A DNA stretch of 64,000 bases from Symsagittifera roscoffensis (GCF_963678635.1 NC_087064.1:62489548-62553547); one strand, 5' to 3'. Positions 20,690 through 33,025 are shown, counted from the stretch's first letter. Numbers and translations: made by a program. Notes: generated by a model not told the origin, from the sequence alone.

Positions 20690-21848
20690 CTGGTAAAAAA
20701 TTTACAGTTTTTCATCATTGTTCTTGTTTTGTCATATTCAAAGGTTCTGATTGATGATAAAACCAGCAACAACCGAGTTCAAATTGTCTTGAAACGTTCA
20801 ATGGAAGTCGATCCGAAAATCTTTAATCTACAGTAAAAACTCCATTTCTTGCTAGCTTGCGGAGATTTTGTTGCGATAGATTTGTAGTAAAAGTGAATCA
20901 CATACGCTAATTAGTGCTTAAGTATTTGTTGAAATACTATAGAAAACTGGATATTTATGAAACATCGATTAATTGAAAGGTTTTACCTAGCAACCATTTT
21001 AAAGTTTTCCTTGCTTAGTGCTTATAAAAGAATCATAGAGTAGTGCGTAGCAGATACTGGGGATTGATATACTAAAAATTATGGTTTTTTTTGCTTTTTT
21101 TTTCAACGATTCAGAAAAGAAATTGGTAACTGTCCTGGAAAATGTACGTTTTGCTAACATTTGAAAATTTCAAGATAATAATATACATCATTCTCAACCA
21201 AAAATTTACTTCAAAACAGAAATTCAGAGTTGAAACAGCAACATACAGTTATAGGTCGAGAAAATAATTTTAAATTTTTTTAAAAAGGATTTTTGGTATT
21301 AATTCTGCTTCGGATTAAAGAACGTTTTTTGAAATGATACATTTTTCCCTCTAAAACTCAATTTTCAAATAAAACTTTGTTCGAATTTGATTAAATTGGA
21401 AGATAGTAGATGAAGCAGAAACTGAGAAAGAATCAAATTGAGATAGAAACTCATTTTAATTCATTAGGAGTACAGAGATTTTTTTAAATTAAAATTTAGC
21501 TTATATATTACATCTTGAGAAAAAGTCCAAAATAAAAGTCTAAGGTTTAGAATTTTTTTTATCATTTGATATACTAGGTTAACTTATATGAAAATTCAGA
21601 TAATTTGAAAATAATTTGTTGAGAAGTAAACCCAACTCCAACATCTTTTGGAAGATGATACATGAAGCATAAATCAAAAATTTGCTTTCAAGATCTACAT
21701 TTCATTCTTTGGATAAAAAAGTTTGATGTAGAAAGATTTTTAGAGAAAATAATATGGAGTCTGCTGAATAATTCTAAACAAACTAATATTTTAGCAGAAC
21801 CAGATGTATGATCTCCTAGTTCTATGAATTTTAACAAAAAATTTTCAA
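20690..21848. repeat. Repeat segment C3
   Basis: Third C copy, closest to C1. It contains the candidate exon 2 at 20708-20832 and is followed directly by B4. Confidence 0.85.
20708..20832 (+). pseudogene. Candidate polymerase N-terminal exon 2 (C3)
   Basis: This follows D2 after a 118-base intron-like gap (GT at 20590, AG at 20706-20707). Exon 1 ends in phase 0 and exon 2 opens in phase 0. It encodes VLIDDKTSNNRVQIV and a MEVDPKI segment that aligns by eye with the FLVGTEMKNGRIKIF segment at about 59180 (minus). It ends at a second donor (CTACA|GTAAAA). I could not find exon 3, so the polymerase body appears to be missing. Confidence 0.35.
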
Positions 21849-23330
21849 CTAGACACACAGTAAAAATTTAGTTCCGTGTAGCTTCAATTTTTTTTTTCAA
21901 TTAGAGTTTTCTAAAGTTCGTTAACTAAAGTTCGCAAAATTTTTCAATTGTTACAGTTTGCACCATGATTTCTTTTCCTTAATCGGTGTTTTTGGGAACA
22001 AATTTTTTAGATGTTATAAATGATGCAGAAATATGGAACTAAGTTCGCTTGCGTATTTCTACTTCAAAAGGTTTTGCAGATTAAAAACAACAGAACTGCT
22101 CTTAATTTATTCGAAGAAATCAACGTAAAAATACACCTTAAATTTCTCAAATTATACATGTGCTTTTGAATGCTTAAAATAACAGCGATTTCTTCTCACT
22201 TCGACATTTTTGAGAAAACTTCCGACAAAAATCAAGAACAAAAAGCGAATTACAAATTATTTTGCAAGAAAAGTGATAATCAATGATCTCAAAAATTGGG
22301 TTTTTGCTTAAATAGTTTGCTGTAGAAGCTAAACAAGGGAACCTTAAGGAGAATATGTACAAACCAGATGGTAATAATTAGACGTTATCAGTTTTAATTT
22401 TATCTCTGCCAACAAAGTGTTCGTTCAATTGATACTATTTTCTCCTAAATTCCTCAGTTCTGACTAAAATTTTTTGCAAAGTGAGTTCAAGAGCAAAAAA
22501 CATGCAATGAGCAGAAAGCAAAAATAAGCTTAAGACATAGAAAATTTCTACGGAAAAACCATGAAAATTTTGTTGTAGAAGCAACAGGGAAATAATCATC
22601 AGTTTTGAAGAAGATTTTGTTGAATATCATACAATCTAATATACAGTTAAGAGAAATATACCCCATTTTTAGTCAATTTTAGCAGGAAAATGTTCAATTT
22701 TCATCAATGATCTGGAATTTATTATTAGTAAAAATGTTGAAAACTTCTCAGAAATTGTAATTTTTGTACAAGTTTGGGTGATTCTTTGAGAAAAAACTGA
22801 GGAGGAGCTAGATCATGGAATTTGATCTAGAAATTTCTTTGAATATTGCCCTTATTGTATAATTGAATTCAGATTCTATGGTGAATTATCCTTGAATTGA
22901 ACAAAAAACCAGTTAATTACACAATTGAAAGGTTAAAAATGGAAAACATTGGATAGATTTGATTAATTTTCACTTTCTCGAAAATTACGTTTAATTACCT
23001 TATTTTCCCGAGAAATCAGAAGTATCAATGATGATTCAGCTAATATGAACTTTATGTTTTCGGAGCATTATATAAACCACTTTTCAGCTAAAAATAGGGT
23101 AAACTTTATCGTATTTGATTATTTTGAGAGAAAATTGTGGAAAAAACCATATTTCCATTCAAAAATTTGTATCAGTGTCTCAACACGATTCCAATTGAAA
23201 TACAATTTGAGTTTCAATTTAAACTCTAAATATTTCCATATTTTTTAAAATTAGATCAGAAGCAACAAAAAACTTGCCAAAGCCTTGAGATATCTACAAT
23301 TTTTTTCCAAAACTTGAAATTTTGCAAATT
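21849..23330. repeat. Repeat segment B4
   Basis: Fourth B copy, type II start like B2, running on into the element tail like B1. Open frames 22174-22362 and 23045-23248 are repeat-borne. Confidence 0.85.
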
Positions 23331-24353
23331 TTTCCAAAAATATGAAATTTTAAATTTTTTACAAAAACTTGAAGTTTTTTTTAAAGTTTCAGCAGATTTC
23401 AGCATATTTTAAGCTAGATTGAGTACAGTTTCAAAAAAAAGAATCATCTAATAAAATAGTTATTGAAATTTTTGCAATTTTTTCCAAAAACTTGATGTTT
23501 TTTTAAATTTTCAGTAGGTTTCAGCATATTTTAAGCTAGATTGAGTACAGTTTCAAAAAAAGAATCATCTAATAAGATAGTTATTAGGTCAAATTGTATC
23601 AAATCTTATCGTGTGTGAAGTTTTTTGAAAAAATATCAATGTTTTTATAAACATTTCCAAATTTTTGCACATCTTACCATAGACTTACCATGAACCAAAA
23701 AACATAATCTCCTCATTACACATTCTACATGTAAAATTTAAAAATTACATAACGCATGCCGAGATTTTTGCGAAAAAACTAGACATTTCCACACAAAATC
23801 CAAAAAATACCGTTTTTCTTACCATTTTCTTACCATCACACTGAAACCTTACCCTTCCCTATCTTAATACATTGGGAAACCTATTCCCTTTGTTAAAATA
23901 ATTAATTTCTAACCCTTATACATAGGGATATCTATACACTATCCTAATACATGGGAAATCTAAACACTATCCTAAAACATGGTAAGATCGGGCGCTAAAA
24001 AATTTTTCGAAACTTACCATCTGAAACCTTACCATCTTAATACATAGAAAACCTATTCCCTATCTTAATACATAGGGAAATCTATTCCCTAATGAGTTCT
24101 TAATTCCCTACAATGAATTTCTTCGAACTAGGGAAACCTATACATGGGAAATTCGGGCGCCGAAAAATTTTCTGAAACTTACCATCTGAAACCTTACCAT
24201 CTTAATACATTGGGAAACCTATTCGCTATCTTAATACATAGGAAATCTATAGCCTATCTTAACACATAGGGTGAAGACCGGATACTCTATAGCCTATGTT
24301 AATATATGGGGGTCTTCACCCCCCCCCCCTGATCGCCTCACACATATACTACT
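23331..24353. mobile_element. Element tail and right terminus
   Basis: Near-identical to 10437-11220 but continues through repeated TAATACATAGGGAAACCTATTCCC motifs, a poly-C run (about 24320-24329) and TGATCGCCTC to the end TACTACT at 24353. The same end occurs inverted at 54761 (AGTAGTA..GAGGTGATCAGG and a G-run). Homology between the two stops at exactly this point, which marks 24353 as the element boundary. A 5'-AG terminus is known for Polinton elements. Confidence 0.6.
24269..24321. repeat. Subterminal hairpin, 11 bp arms
   Basis: GGGTGAAGACC (24269-24279) and GGTCTTCACCC (24311-24321) are perfect inverted repeats. They lie about 30 bases inside the terminus and run into the poly-C tract. 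Confidence 0.6.
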
Positions 24354-24402
24354 AGTCTCTCTCATTCTGCTCGTCAGACCAACAGCGGAATGAGAGAGAC
24401 TA
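24353..24402. repeat. Hairpin at the element boundary, 15 bp perfect arms
   Basis: TAGTCTCTCTCATTC (24353-24367) and GAATGAGAGAGACTA (24388-24402) are perfect inverted repeats, and the stem can extend by a few more pairs. It begins on the last base of the element tail. It could be a flanking MITE, a target-site feature or part of the terminus. Confidence 0.6.
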
Positions 24403-27400
24403 TAGAAACTTATTTAAAATTTGTACTAATTTATCATCGTCTTTTTTTGAAGTGGTGAGAATTTGAGCCTTTCTAAACAATGGTGCTGTTGGAAAATCTC
24501 AACAAAGCGTGTCGCTCATCTCTGCCCATTCTCAAAAAAGTTTTTTGGTTATTTCAGTGTTGCGTACCATAGAAAACCAACGAGCTCCAGGTGCTGTCGA
24601 TACAAGTTTTTTAAGATAAAAGGAATCACGTATTATGAAATTTCTAGGAATTTTTTTTCGACAATTGTTATCATGGACTTGGTTTTGAGGGTGTTTTTCA
24701 ATGTCATTTTCCTAAATTTTCTTATCGTTAAATTCACAATTTTTAACCATCTTTTACGTTTTTGTTCTTTTGTCATCTGTTCGAACTTATCTAGAATGAT
24801 CGGAAGGCTACTTTGACATTGATCAATTTTCAATTTCTTGTAGGTCATATGCAATTTTAGTAGACATCATCTTAATAAGTTCTATAAGTGTCGTCTGCAA
24901 ATAAGAAGATTTTAGAATTTATTATTTCCGGCATTGAGAAAAATAAACAAAAAAACTAAACACAGTACTGATCCCAGGAGTATCCCAAGCTCAACTTGCG
25001 CCACGGGATTTTGTTTCATTTATCACAACTATCTTTTGCCGCACAAGAGGAACAACTGAAAGTCAATTCATCATTTTTTCAACGAACTTTCTTAGAACTT
25101 CATTTAACCTCTTGTGGGGCTCGGATTTGGTGCTTTTTTGAAATCTCAAAATAAAACATCGATATCTGAATTCGATTACTTTGAGCACAGTTTTATTGCT
25201 TTCATGTTCGATCAAAAAAAGTTCAGGCGTTGGTAAAGAAAGCATAGACGTTCCATTTCTGCGCAAATAATTCTCGAATTTGCAATGAATAAAGCACGCA
25301 AACCCCCAAATTAAACCAGCATCTATTCAATCGTTGAGATGGTATAAGGGCAAGATGTATTCTTAAGCCTGTTAAATACTGTCAGTGATAAAACCGAAAC
25401 ATTCATTTTGCTGTTCGTATGCTCATTGGCTGGGTCCCCAGTGGATCGCTTCGGTCGCCAACTCCAAAAGTCTTGTTTCCAGCGAATTTCACGTTGGCAG
25501 TAGCTGTTATTCTGTTGTTATGCTCGAAGCTGATGATGAAATTTATCTCTGAAACATTTTTATATCTGTAGGTTCAGTTTTCAAGAAAACAAAATTTTTA
25601 AAATCGTTTTATTTTCAAATCTTTTTCTCCAAAACTAATTTCTTCAAAAAATCCAAGAGAGTTATCAAGCTCAACACTCCAAATGCTTCGGTTATTCATA
25701 GCATTTTAGAGAAAATTTGAGTAAAATCGTTCCTTTTCACGAATTGAGAAAATGTTCGGGCCCAGAAAAGTACGTTCCAGCAAACCCCATTCTAAACCCA
25801 GCGTTTTTGCAACCTTTTGTCTAGATTTCTTGAGAAATTTTTAAAAATTTCTCTTTTTATTGGCCTTGATCTGCTGCAAAACCCGTTGTTTCTTATAATG
25901 ACCTTTCGACAGCATAACTACGCTATATTCTCTGACATTGAAGGCATTTTAATCAGAATGGGTTGCGAGAATGGCTTCAACCTTCAATGCGTTTTTTGCC
26001 TCGGGATGACAGCCCGTGAATTTCAGTATTGTAACGAAATACAAACATACAAAAATTTTTGAGAAAGTTTGCCGTGATGGTCCAGTCTACAATCTGAATG
26101 AATATTTAGTGATCTCTTCGAATTTTCCGTGAGCTGCAGTTTTGACTGAATTTGCATTCACTTGAGAAAAAATTTGCGTTTTTTTTCTTCTCTAAGATAA
26201 CCCATGGTTGTATAAAAAGTGAGACATTTACCTATATATAGTCTCTTCAGAACGACAGATAAGGCTAAAAATGATGCAGCGGAACATGTCATGTAGAAAA
26301 AAAATTGATTTTAACTTGCTCTCAATTGCAGTCAACTCAAGTCGAATTTTAGCAATTATTTGCAAAAATTGCAACCCCTATATCGAGATAATTATTTTCT
26401 TTTGGACAAAACGGTTTGGTCAAGTCTCACCGCTGTATTCCAAATTTCACACCGCAATCATTTTCAAAACTCGTCATCCAATGAATTTGGATAGTTGCCA
26501 CCAACCAATCCGATTATTTCTCAGCTTTCTTCAAATTTAACCAAATCATCAATGCGTCGACTATCTCCCATCCGCCTTTCACCATAGCAGCTTCGTTGTA
26601 CTTAGATTAGGATCTGTGCTGAAAAAATCGAAACTGAGTGTGTAACTATTAGAACGCAAATGGCAAAAAACCAATTCTACCAATTATGTCTGAGCAGCCC
26701 GTAAAATGTTTGGATTACCGCCGGTGACAGTTTTTGATCTGTGGAGTTGACTGTTTTGGATCTTTTCATGTAACTTTACGTCCGATTTCCATGGAAAGGG
26801 AACGCTTAGGTTTTTTTTGGCTCATTAACAACACGAGCAATTCAAATTGAATTGTTTTTTCATCAATAGACTATTTTCTCAAAGGCATCAAGTGGAAGTT
26901 TAATCCTTCTAGTGCATACCATCAAAGTGCAGCATAGGAAAGAAGGTTATGCTGTTGTAAGCGCAGATTTTATTCAACATTAAGGTAAAAAAACTGGCTG
27001 AGGGTGTTTTAAAAACTATCATGTACCTAGAAAAATTACTGTTTGACTTTCGTTTCCAACAATCAGAGTAGTTTTTAGGCTTTGGTGCCGAATCATGTTC
27101 TCCTAGGTCAGTATAATCTGAAGTTTTGAACCCTGAGTTTGAGCAAAAACATATATCACTTAAATTGCTATAATAGCGGCTAATCCTAGGCAAACACAAT
27201 TTGGCAGTAAGGGTTAAGTGAGCACGTCTCTGCACATCAAAAGGATTAAGTGCTACTGTCGAAGACACATTGAAAACGGAGAATCTAGTGAGGTCAATTA
27301 GATTGACAGGTCCTGCGGGCAACTACCCACTAGCTCGTGCAGCGTCCATAAACTACAGAAATTACAACGTCGCCCGTTCCGCAAACTTCAAATTGTGTCC

Positions 27401-28171
27401 GGAAACTACATTTTGTAAAGCTCGTTCCGGCTAAAAAAAAGAGCAAAATTTCAAAAGTACTTTCGCTAGGTTTTTCTAAGAAGTAAGAAAACCAACGTTA
27501 AGTTGATTAAGTTACTTTCTGATAGGTTTTTATCCTGATTCTGCTGATGTCAACTGTTCTAGAGTACCAATTCAATTCAATGCTCAGCTGAATTAGACCG
27601 TTATGTAGCTGAGTTTACTGATTGTCTTGTTTCGTTTTAATTATCCTGAAAAAATTTTTGCGTCAGTTACTTTCAAAGTCGGAATAATTACTAAGCACTC
27701 TAACTAAATAAACAAAACTGCTTGTAATAGGGCAAGTCCTGATTGTTCCGACTGTTACTTAATTTATCTGCAAACATTTTTGAAATTCTAGAAAATCTTC
27801 TAGTTTGATCAAGAGAATGTGAGCAAAAACGTGATCACACAGAATTGTCTTAAAATTTTGCATGGGTCTAATTTTTTTGTGCGTCTATCAGGTTTCAAGC
27901 TTATTCACGCCCAAACGGCCAACCCTAGAGCATCGTTTTTGTGAACGATATAGCGTAACGGTACAAAATTTGTTCAAAACTTTCATACGCACTTAGTCAT
28001 GGATTTGTACTGTCACTTTTTGTATAGGGTACTTCAGTTTATTTATCCCCACATTTTCGCTTTTGTTTTTTTTTTGTAGGTTTCCAATGCTTTGCTATTA
28101 GTGTCTGTTTTCACTTCTGTGACCAATGCTTCTCGCTTATTGCGCACAATTTTGTTCCAGTCTTAAATAAT
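24403..28171. other. No gene recognised
   Basis: Long stretch of slightly less AT-rich spacer. The largest open frame, 26909-27322 minus (137 codons), and that at 24463-24816 plus have no recognisable domain, and I see no conserved neighbour. A TATA-like run (TATATATAG) sits near 26233. I see no RNA gene or repeat here. Confidence 0.4.
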
Positions 28172-29160
28172 TGTTCCGACTTTTGATACGAAAGTAACGG
28201 AATATGAGAGCTCGGGATGGGTTTTCTTTCTCCAGACAAAACTCGACTTTTTAACTAGTCATTTTTGACGGTTTTTTTTATATCATTCAAAAGGTATTGT
28301 TGTCCTGAGCTCAGGACAAGAAAATTTTTTGAATGATATAAAAAACTCCGTCAAAAAAAGTTAGTTAAAAAGTCGAATTTTGTCTGGAGATATTTCACCT
28401 GTGATTATTTTTCGTTAAGTTATGGGGATTTAAAGATTGCCATTTTGCGCTATTAAAGATTGCCATTTTGCGCTATATTTCGCGCTATTAACGCGTAAGC
28501 GGCGAATTAATCTTTCTTAAAATTGTTCTAAATTGGTTAAAAGAAGCTTATTTGCCATAATTGATTTGTACTAGGAGCGAAATCTATCCTTTAGTACTTA
28601 ATATGGCGTGTGGGGGATGAATGATTTCAAATTTTAGAGAAAAAAAATTCATTTTGTTTTATTATTCCGACTTCCGATACGAAATTACCCAAAAATTTGT
28701 TCTCGGGGTGGGTTTTTTTCTCCAGCCAAAATTCGACTTTTTAACTAGCCATTTTTGGCGGATTTTTTATTCATATTTTTCAAAAATTACTGCTGTCCTG
28801 AGCTTAATTTGAATTCATAATTCACCTGTGATCATTTTTTGTAAACTTATGGGGGCTTAAAACTTTTCATTGTGGCCAATTTGGGACAATTAACACGCGA
28901 TATATAATTCGCGGTATTAACGAGTAAGCGGAGATTTAATCCGTCTTAGAAATTGTTTCAAATTGGTTGAAAGAAGCTTATTTGCCATAATTGATTTGTT
29001 ACAAGGAGCGAAATTTATCCTTTTGTTCTTTATATGGCGTGTGTGGGGAGATGATTTTCGTAAAAAGTTTCAAATTTTAGAAAAAAAATATTTTCATTTT
29101 ATTTTATTACATTTAATTTTTTTAAAATTATTAGTGCTCCATAAACCTTAAAATGTAGTC
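28172..29160. repeat. Tandem duplication of a ~490 bp unit
   Basis: Unit 1 (about 28172-28660) and unit 2 (about 28663-29160) share a TTCCGACTT..GATACGAAA start, an ACTTTTTAACTAG.C block, CACCTGTGATxATTTTT, TAAGCGG.GA.TTAATC and TTATTTGCCATAATTGATTTG. They have diverged by many substitutions. Only unit 1 carries the second foldback arm. Confidence 0.75.
28230..28389. repeat. 160 bp foldback with palindromic centre
   Basis: The arm starting CTCCAGACAAAACTCGAC at 28230 is repeated in inverted form up to 28389. The centre is the perfect palindrome GTCCTGAGCTCAGGAC (about 28302-28317). Unit 2 of the surrounding duplication has only one arm and a half palindrome (near 28795). Confidence 0.85.
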
Positions 29161-30185
29161 GGAACATTCAGGGCTTCGCCTTGATACGAGCAGTCTTGTT
29201 GTTTTTTAGCGTCACTGGAATAATCAAAGACGTATCAAAATGCATTTACACTTGGCTCTCTCTGAGGCTTCTTTCAGGTGACCAATTTGATTTAATTACC
29301 AAACCAAGCATGTTTTCCTCCCATCCTTCTTTTTCGTGAGTGGTCGAATCAAAACATTGAAAATGTTTTGTCTTGATTTTTTCTTATCTGATAGACAATC
29401 ATTCCATGCTCTGAACTTAAAGCTTCGGCACAACGTTTTTTCGGTGGAAACTTCACGAAGTAGATAGCCAATCTGTACTGCAAGCTGCATGTTATAAGAA
29501 TGAGTTGATTAATGTTTCTTGCCTACATGTATAGGTGTGGATCCTAATAATCTTGAGCAAAAAAAATACTGCTCAAAAAAATTTAAGAGGCCAAAGTAGG
29601 CACTGGATAGGCGCTTAGAGGAGTTCTGGTTTTGGCAGAGAGTAGTTAGTTGAGCTGGATGGGTTTTACTTTTGGACTTTTAAGGCGCTCGTTTGGAAAA
29701 TTTTGAACTTGTTTTTCAGGATGTCTCGGAAAGTTTACAATACTGAATTACGACCAAATGTATAATTTTTGCAAGGATGTTTTATGTTCTAAAATGAATT
29801 GATAAAAAATCTAAGTCACGAAAAACAATAAGTTTTTTCTTATTGAGGATTTAACTTGTTGTCTTTGATATCTACTTCGAGATCCTGCTTGCATCTCCCG
29901 GCTATGCTTTCTGGTATAGAGTTTACAAACTCTTCGTGCAAACTAATCGAACTGTTTTTTTCTTTGTTTTAAGAAATAGTAGAGCATGGCTCCATTTTTT
30001 CAAAAGGCAAAAGGTAGGTTATTAATAGATCCTTGATTCAATTGCAAGAAATGAAATTTCGGCTCTTTTCCAGTTTCCTCCCCCCCCCCTTTCAAATTCA
30101 ATACTGAAAAGTCTATTTAACATTGTCATAATGCAATGAAATTTGGCGTGGTGAACAAATCGACAATTCTGAACAGATTTGTTCT
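29161..30185. other. No gene recognised
   Basis: Spacer between the duplication and the BEL/Pao relic. The short minus-strand frame 29296-29490 has no recognisable feature. Confidence 0.4.
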
Positions 30186-32432
30186 TCATACTTTACAGCG
30201 TAAAGGTCCATGTTGGTGGGTGTGACCGTTGGATGATGATCCTTGAGTGTTGCTGCTGTTGTAGTTGTTGCTGCTGCTGCTGTTTCTGGTGTTGTTGTTG
30301 TTGCTGTTGCTCGGCAAATCGCTGCATGCTTCGGCGTAGATGTTGAACCAATTGGTGAGGTCGATGCGTGATGGTTGTCTGATGTTGCATGGCAGATTGT
30401 ATCTATTCCATTCTAGTCGGCAAGGGGTAGGCAGTTTTGACAAAACTGTTTGGAAATTTGTCGTAGAGTGTAGATCGTGCTGGAATCCAAATGTCGCGAA
30501 TGTATCGACCATTGTCTGTAGGAAGTTGGCGAGGTCCTTGTAGCTTCTGGTATGTCGTAGATTGGGGCCGCTGATGGCGTCGAGTCGTCGAAGGAAGGAT
30601 GTAACTATCTTCGTCGGGTTACCAAGGTCGTTTTCCAGTCGCTGAAGAGCTGCTCCATACATTGCTCCATTGCATCCATATTATCGGATGAGAGATTTGG
30701 CATCTCCGGATACAAGTTTCTGCAGATGTGTCATCTTTTCCGAGTTTGTCATGTCGGTGCTGTTGATGGTTGCGTTGAACAGTCCTATCCAATCTTACCA
30801 TTGTTCAGGTTCTCCGTCGAATATGAATGGTTTGACAATGGGCACTGATTTCCTGAATGTCTTTGAGATCGTTTGATGATGGTTGTGGTCTGTCGGTGCT
30901 GTTCCAAGGTTGGTAGGAATCGGGAAATAAGTCGGCTGGTTCTGATGTGCTGCATGTTGATGTGCTGCATGTTGATGGACTGCATGTTGATGAGGGGGAG
31001 GTCGGTTGATATTTTGGTGAGTTGTTCCTGTTGGTCCCCTGCAGCCTGCATGAAAGAAGGCTGTTGTTGATGATGTCGGCATGTTCGTAGGGTTGTATGC
31101 TGTCGTGGTTCCCAGAAATCCTTCCTGGTACGATCGTATGGCAGGTTGTGTACATTGGTGAGTCAGGGTCGGCTGGCTGGAGGTCCAATTTGTTGCTGTT
31201 CGTTGATCTCCTTGGTTTGTTGGCAGTAGTGCTGGTTGTGCTGGTATCGGTACTCCGTTGATGTTTGTGATACCCTTAGCTGTCGTCTGGTGTCCACTGA
31301 ACACGTTGGTGGGGGGATGATTGGTTGAATTCTGATTTCCAATCGTCAAGATGGGTCTAAAGGCGCTATTCGGATTATGTGTCCTCTGTTGCTGACTTAG
31401 AGGCTGGTATAGTCCATGTGGGGGGCTAGCTGTCTGGGGAGCAAGAATTGGGTGTGTGATTTGCTGTCCAATCATTTAACTGTGAGCTGCTTTTGAAGTT
31501 GCTGTCGGAAGAAATATTGGCGCTGAAACATTTCTTTGTTGGGTTGCTGGTGCGTTCATCTGCTGATTGAAAACTTGGATTTAAGTTCCAGGGTTGGAGT
31601 GCGGTGACGTTTCATGAAGTTGAGCTTCTGAGTTCGGTCTTTGTCCCACTGTTGCTGTCAATTGCTGATTGTCGATTTGGAGTTGAGTTCCATTGTTCAA
31701 TTCTATAGTCGTTCCTTGAAGTTGAGCTTCTGGGTGGTTCGGCTGAAGGTTTGAACTTTGTGACAAGTCGGCGTTCGGCTGCTGCAATGAGAGGTTTGAC
31801 TGAGGATGGAGGTGAGTTCCATGGGCAGTTTGAGTTCCAAGAGTTTCTGTTTGTTGTTGATGAATGCGATGATCCAAGGTATTGGCGTCGCTGTTAGATC
31901 CGGGGCGAAGTAGGAGTCCTGAATTGTCCTGGGCGGAATTTGATCTGCGGTTTGAAGTAGCGTTTAAGATTGCTGGCAATCCTGAAAATTGTGGCAAATC
32001 GTCCGGGGTGTCCTGGTCCATGGTGACGTTTTGTGTAATGGTACTACGGGTTAAACTTTCCGTTTGGCGTCGAAGGGGAAGATTTTTCAAGGCTTGTCGT
32101 ATTATTGAAGGCGTCGAGACGTTGCTGGCTACTCGTGTTGAGCAGTGTTGTTGAGGGTAACGCTCGTATCGTTTTGATCGTAGTTGGATCGTTCAGTTCA
32201 AAACTTTCAAAGTTTTCAATCGTTCAATGATTGAGTCTTGCTGGTCCGTTCCGGTGCGTATTATCTTGACTGCTTCGTTATTGGCATCTTCAAGCAAGCT
32301 CTTCAATTCCGTTAAGAAATCGTTTATTTTCTGTACTTCGTCGGAATCGGTTATGGCTTGGTTAATTGCTTTTGCTAAAATTTCTACGTCTGTTTCTATG
32401 ACTTTAAAAACAGCATCATAGGTTGAATTCAT
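30186..32432 (-). pseudogene. gag: BEL/Pao retrotransposon gag, nonsense-broken and 3'-truncated
   Basis: The frame starts at a real ATG (32432, MNSTYDAVFKV) and stays in one frame for about 750 codons. The breaks I found are single stop codons: one near 32193, two between 31581 and 31475, and two between 30795 and 30662. The N-terminus is a coiled-coil-like helical part and the middle is Gln/Asn/His/Pro-rich. Near 30830 it has FIFDGEPEQW, the entry to the BEL/Pao gag core. The core follows with YGAALQRLENDLGNP, SYKDLANFLQ and DLHSTTNFQTVLSKLP. Gag packages the element RNA. It ends at a Ser/Asn-rich stretch before any clear zinc knuckle. No protease, reverse transcriptase or integrase follows leftward, so the element is cut off. 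LTRs are not identified. Confidence 0.75.
30948..30992. repeat. 15 bp minisatellite inside gag
   Basis: Three copies of a GCATGTTGATGTGCT-like unit. They encode repeated HQHAA in the gag frame, so the expansion kept the frame. Confidence 0.8.
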
Positions 32433-33025
32433 TTTTAATTGACTTTGTCTCCTAAACTTAATTCACGTTTTGACGTGTCAGACAAAATGTAAAATGCCAA
32501 TATGTAATTCCTTTGATTACATGGAACCCTCGCAATTGTATTGTAACAAAAAAAATGATTTTGAGTTTTTTTTTTCTTTGGAACTTACAATCCAAAAAAA
32601 AGAAAAAAAAGTAAACAATATGATTGGTTAGTATAAGGATGAGTTCGTTGATTTTTCAAACAAAAAAACCTTGGTTTCGGTTTCTTTGTTTTAAAAACTA
32701 TTGTGCGCCAATGACAATGGCAATACGTTTTGGGTGATTAAGATTCCAATTTCAAATCGTAGTTTAGTTGTTTCTTTTTAAATGATTTCTTTTGATTTTT
32801 GAGTTTTGAGTCTTTCAATTTACTAATTTGGCGGCATATTCATGTCGAAAATGTGGCAAAATTAGGTTCGGCAAAGAATAAAGTTCAAATGTCGTAGACA
32901 ATCAGTAACAGATGTTTTTGGGCCACATCGACAAATAATCAGTAAATAAACTAATTGACCAACTTCTGGGGAGAACCTTTCTACGCCCTTCTAAGATCAG
33001 TTATTTCGGATGTTAACACGCCTTG
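32433..33025. other. Possible 5' leader or LTR of the BEL/Pao relic
   Basis: This lies upstream of the gag ATG on the minus strand, where the leader, primer binding site and LTR should be. I cannot recognise a primer binding site or LTR end. It contains T-rich runs and no ORF. Confidence 0.3.

Noticed and set aside
24330-24356. Helitron 3' end (CTAG after a hairpin)
   Set aside because: The inverted copy at 54761 ends ACT without CTAG, and homology stops at TACTACT, so the CTAG is partly flank.
26909-27322. 137-codon minus-strand ORF
   Set aside because: No domain, no neighbours, no conserved copy. It may be chance.
30193-30390. Poly-Gln ORF
   Set aside because: It is an out-of-frame reading of the Asn/Ser-rich end of the BEL/Pao gag.
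30186-32432. Stop codon reassignment (TAA as Gln)
   Set aside because: One stop (60453) does match a Gln codon, but the stops in the gag and RT frames do not sit at evident Gln positions, and the GT31 gene uses a normal code.
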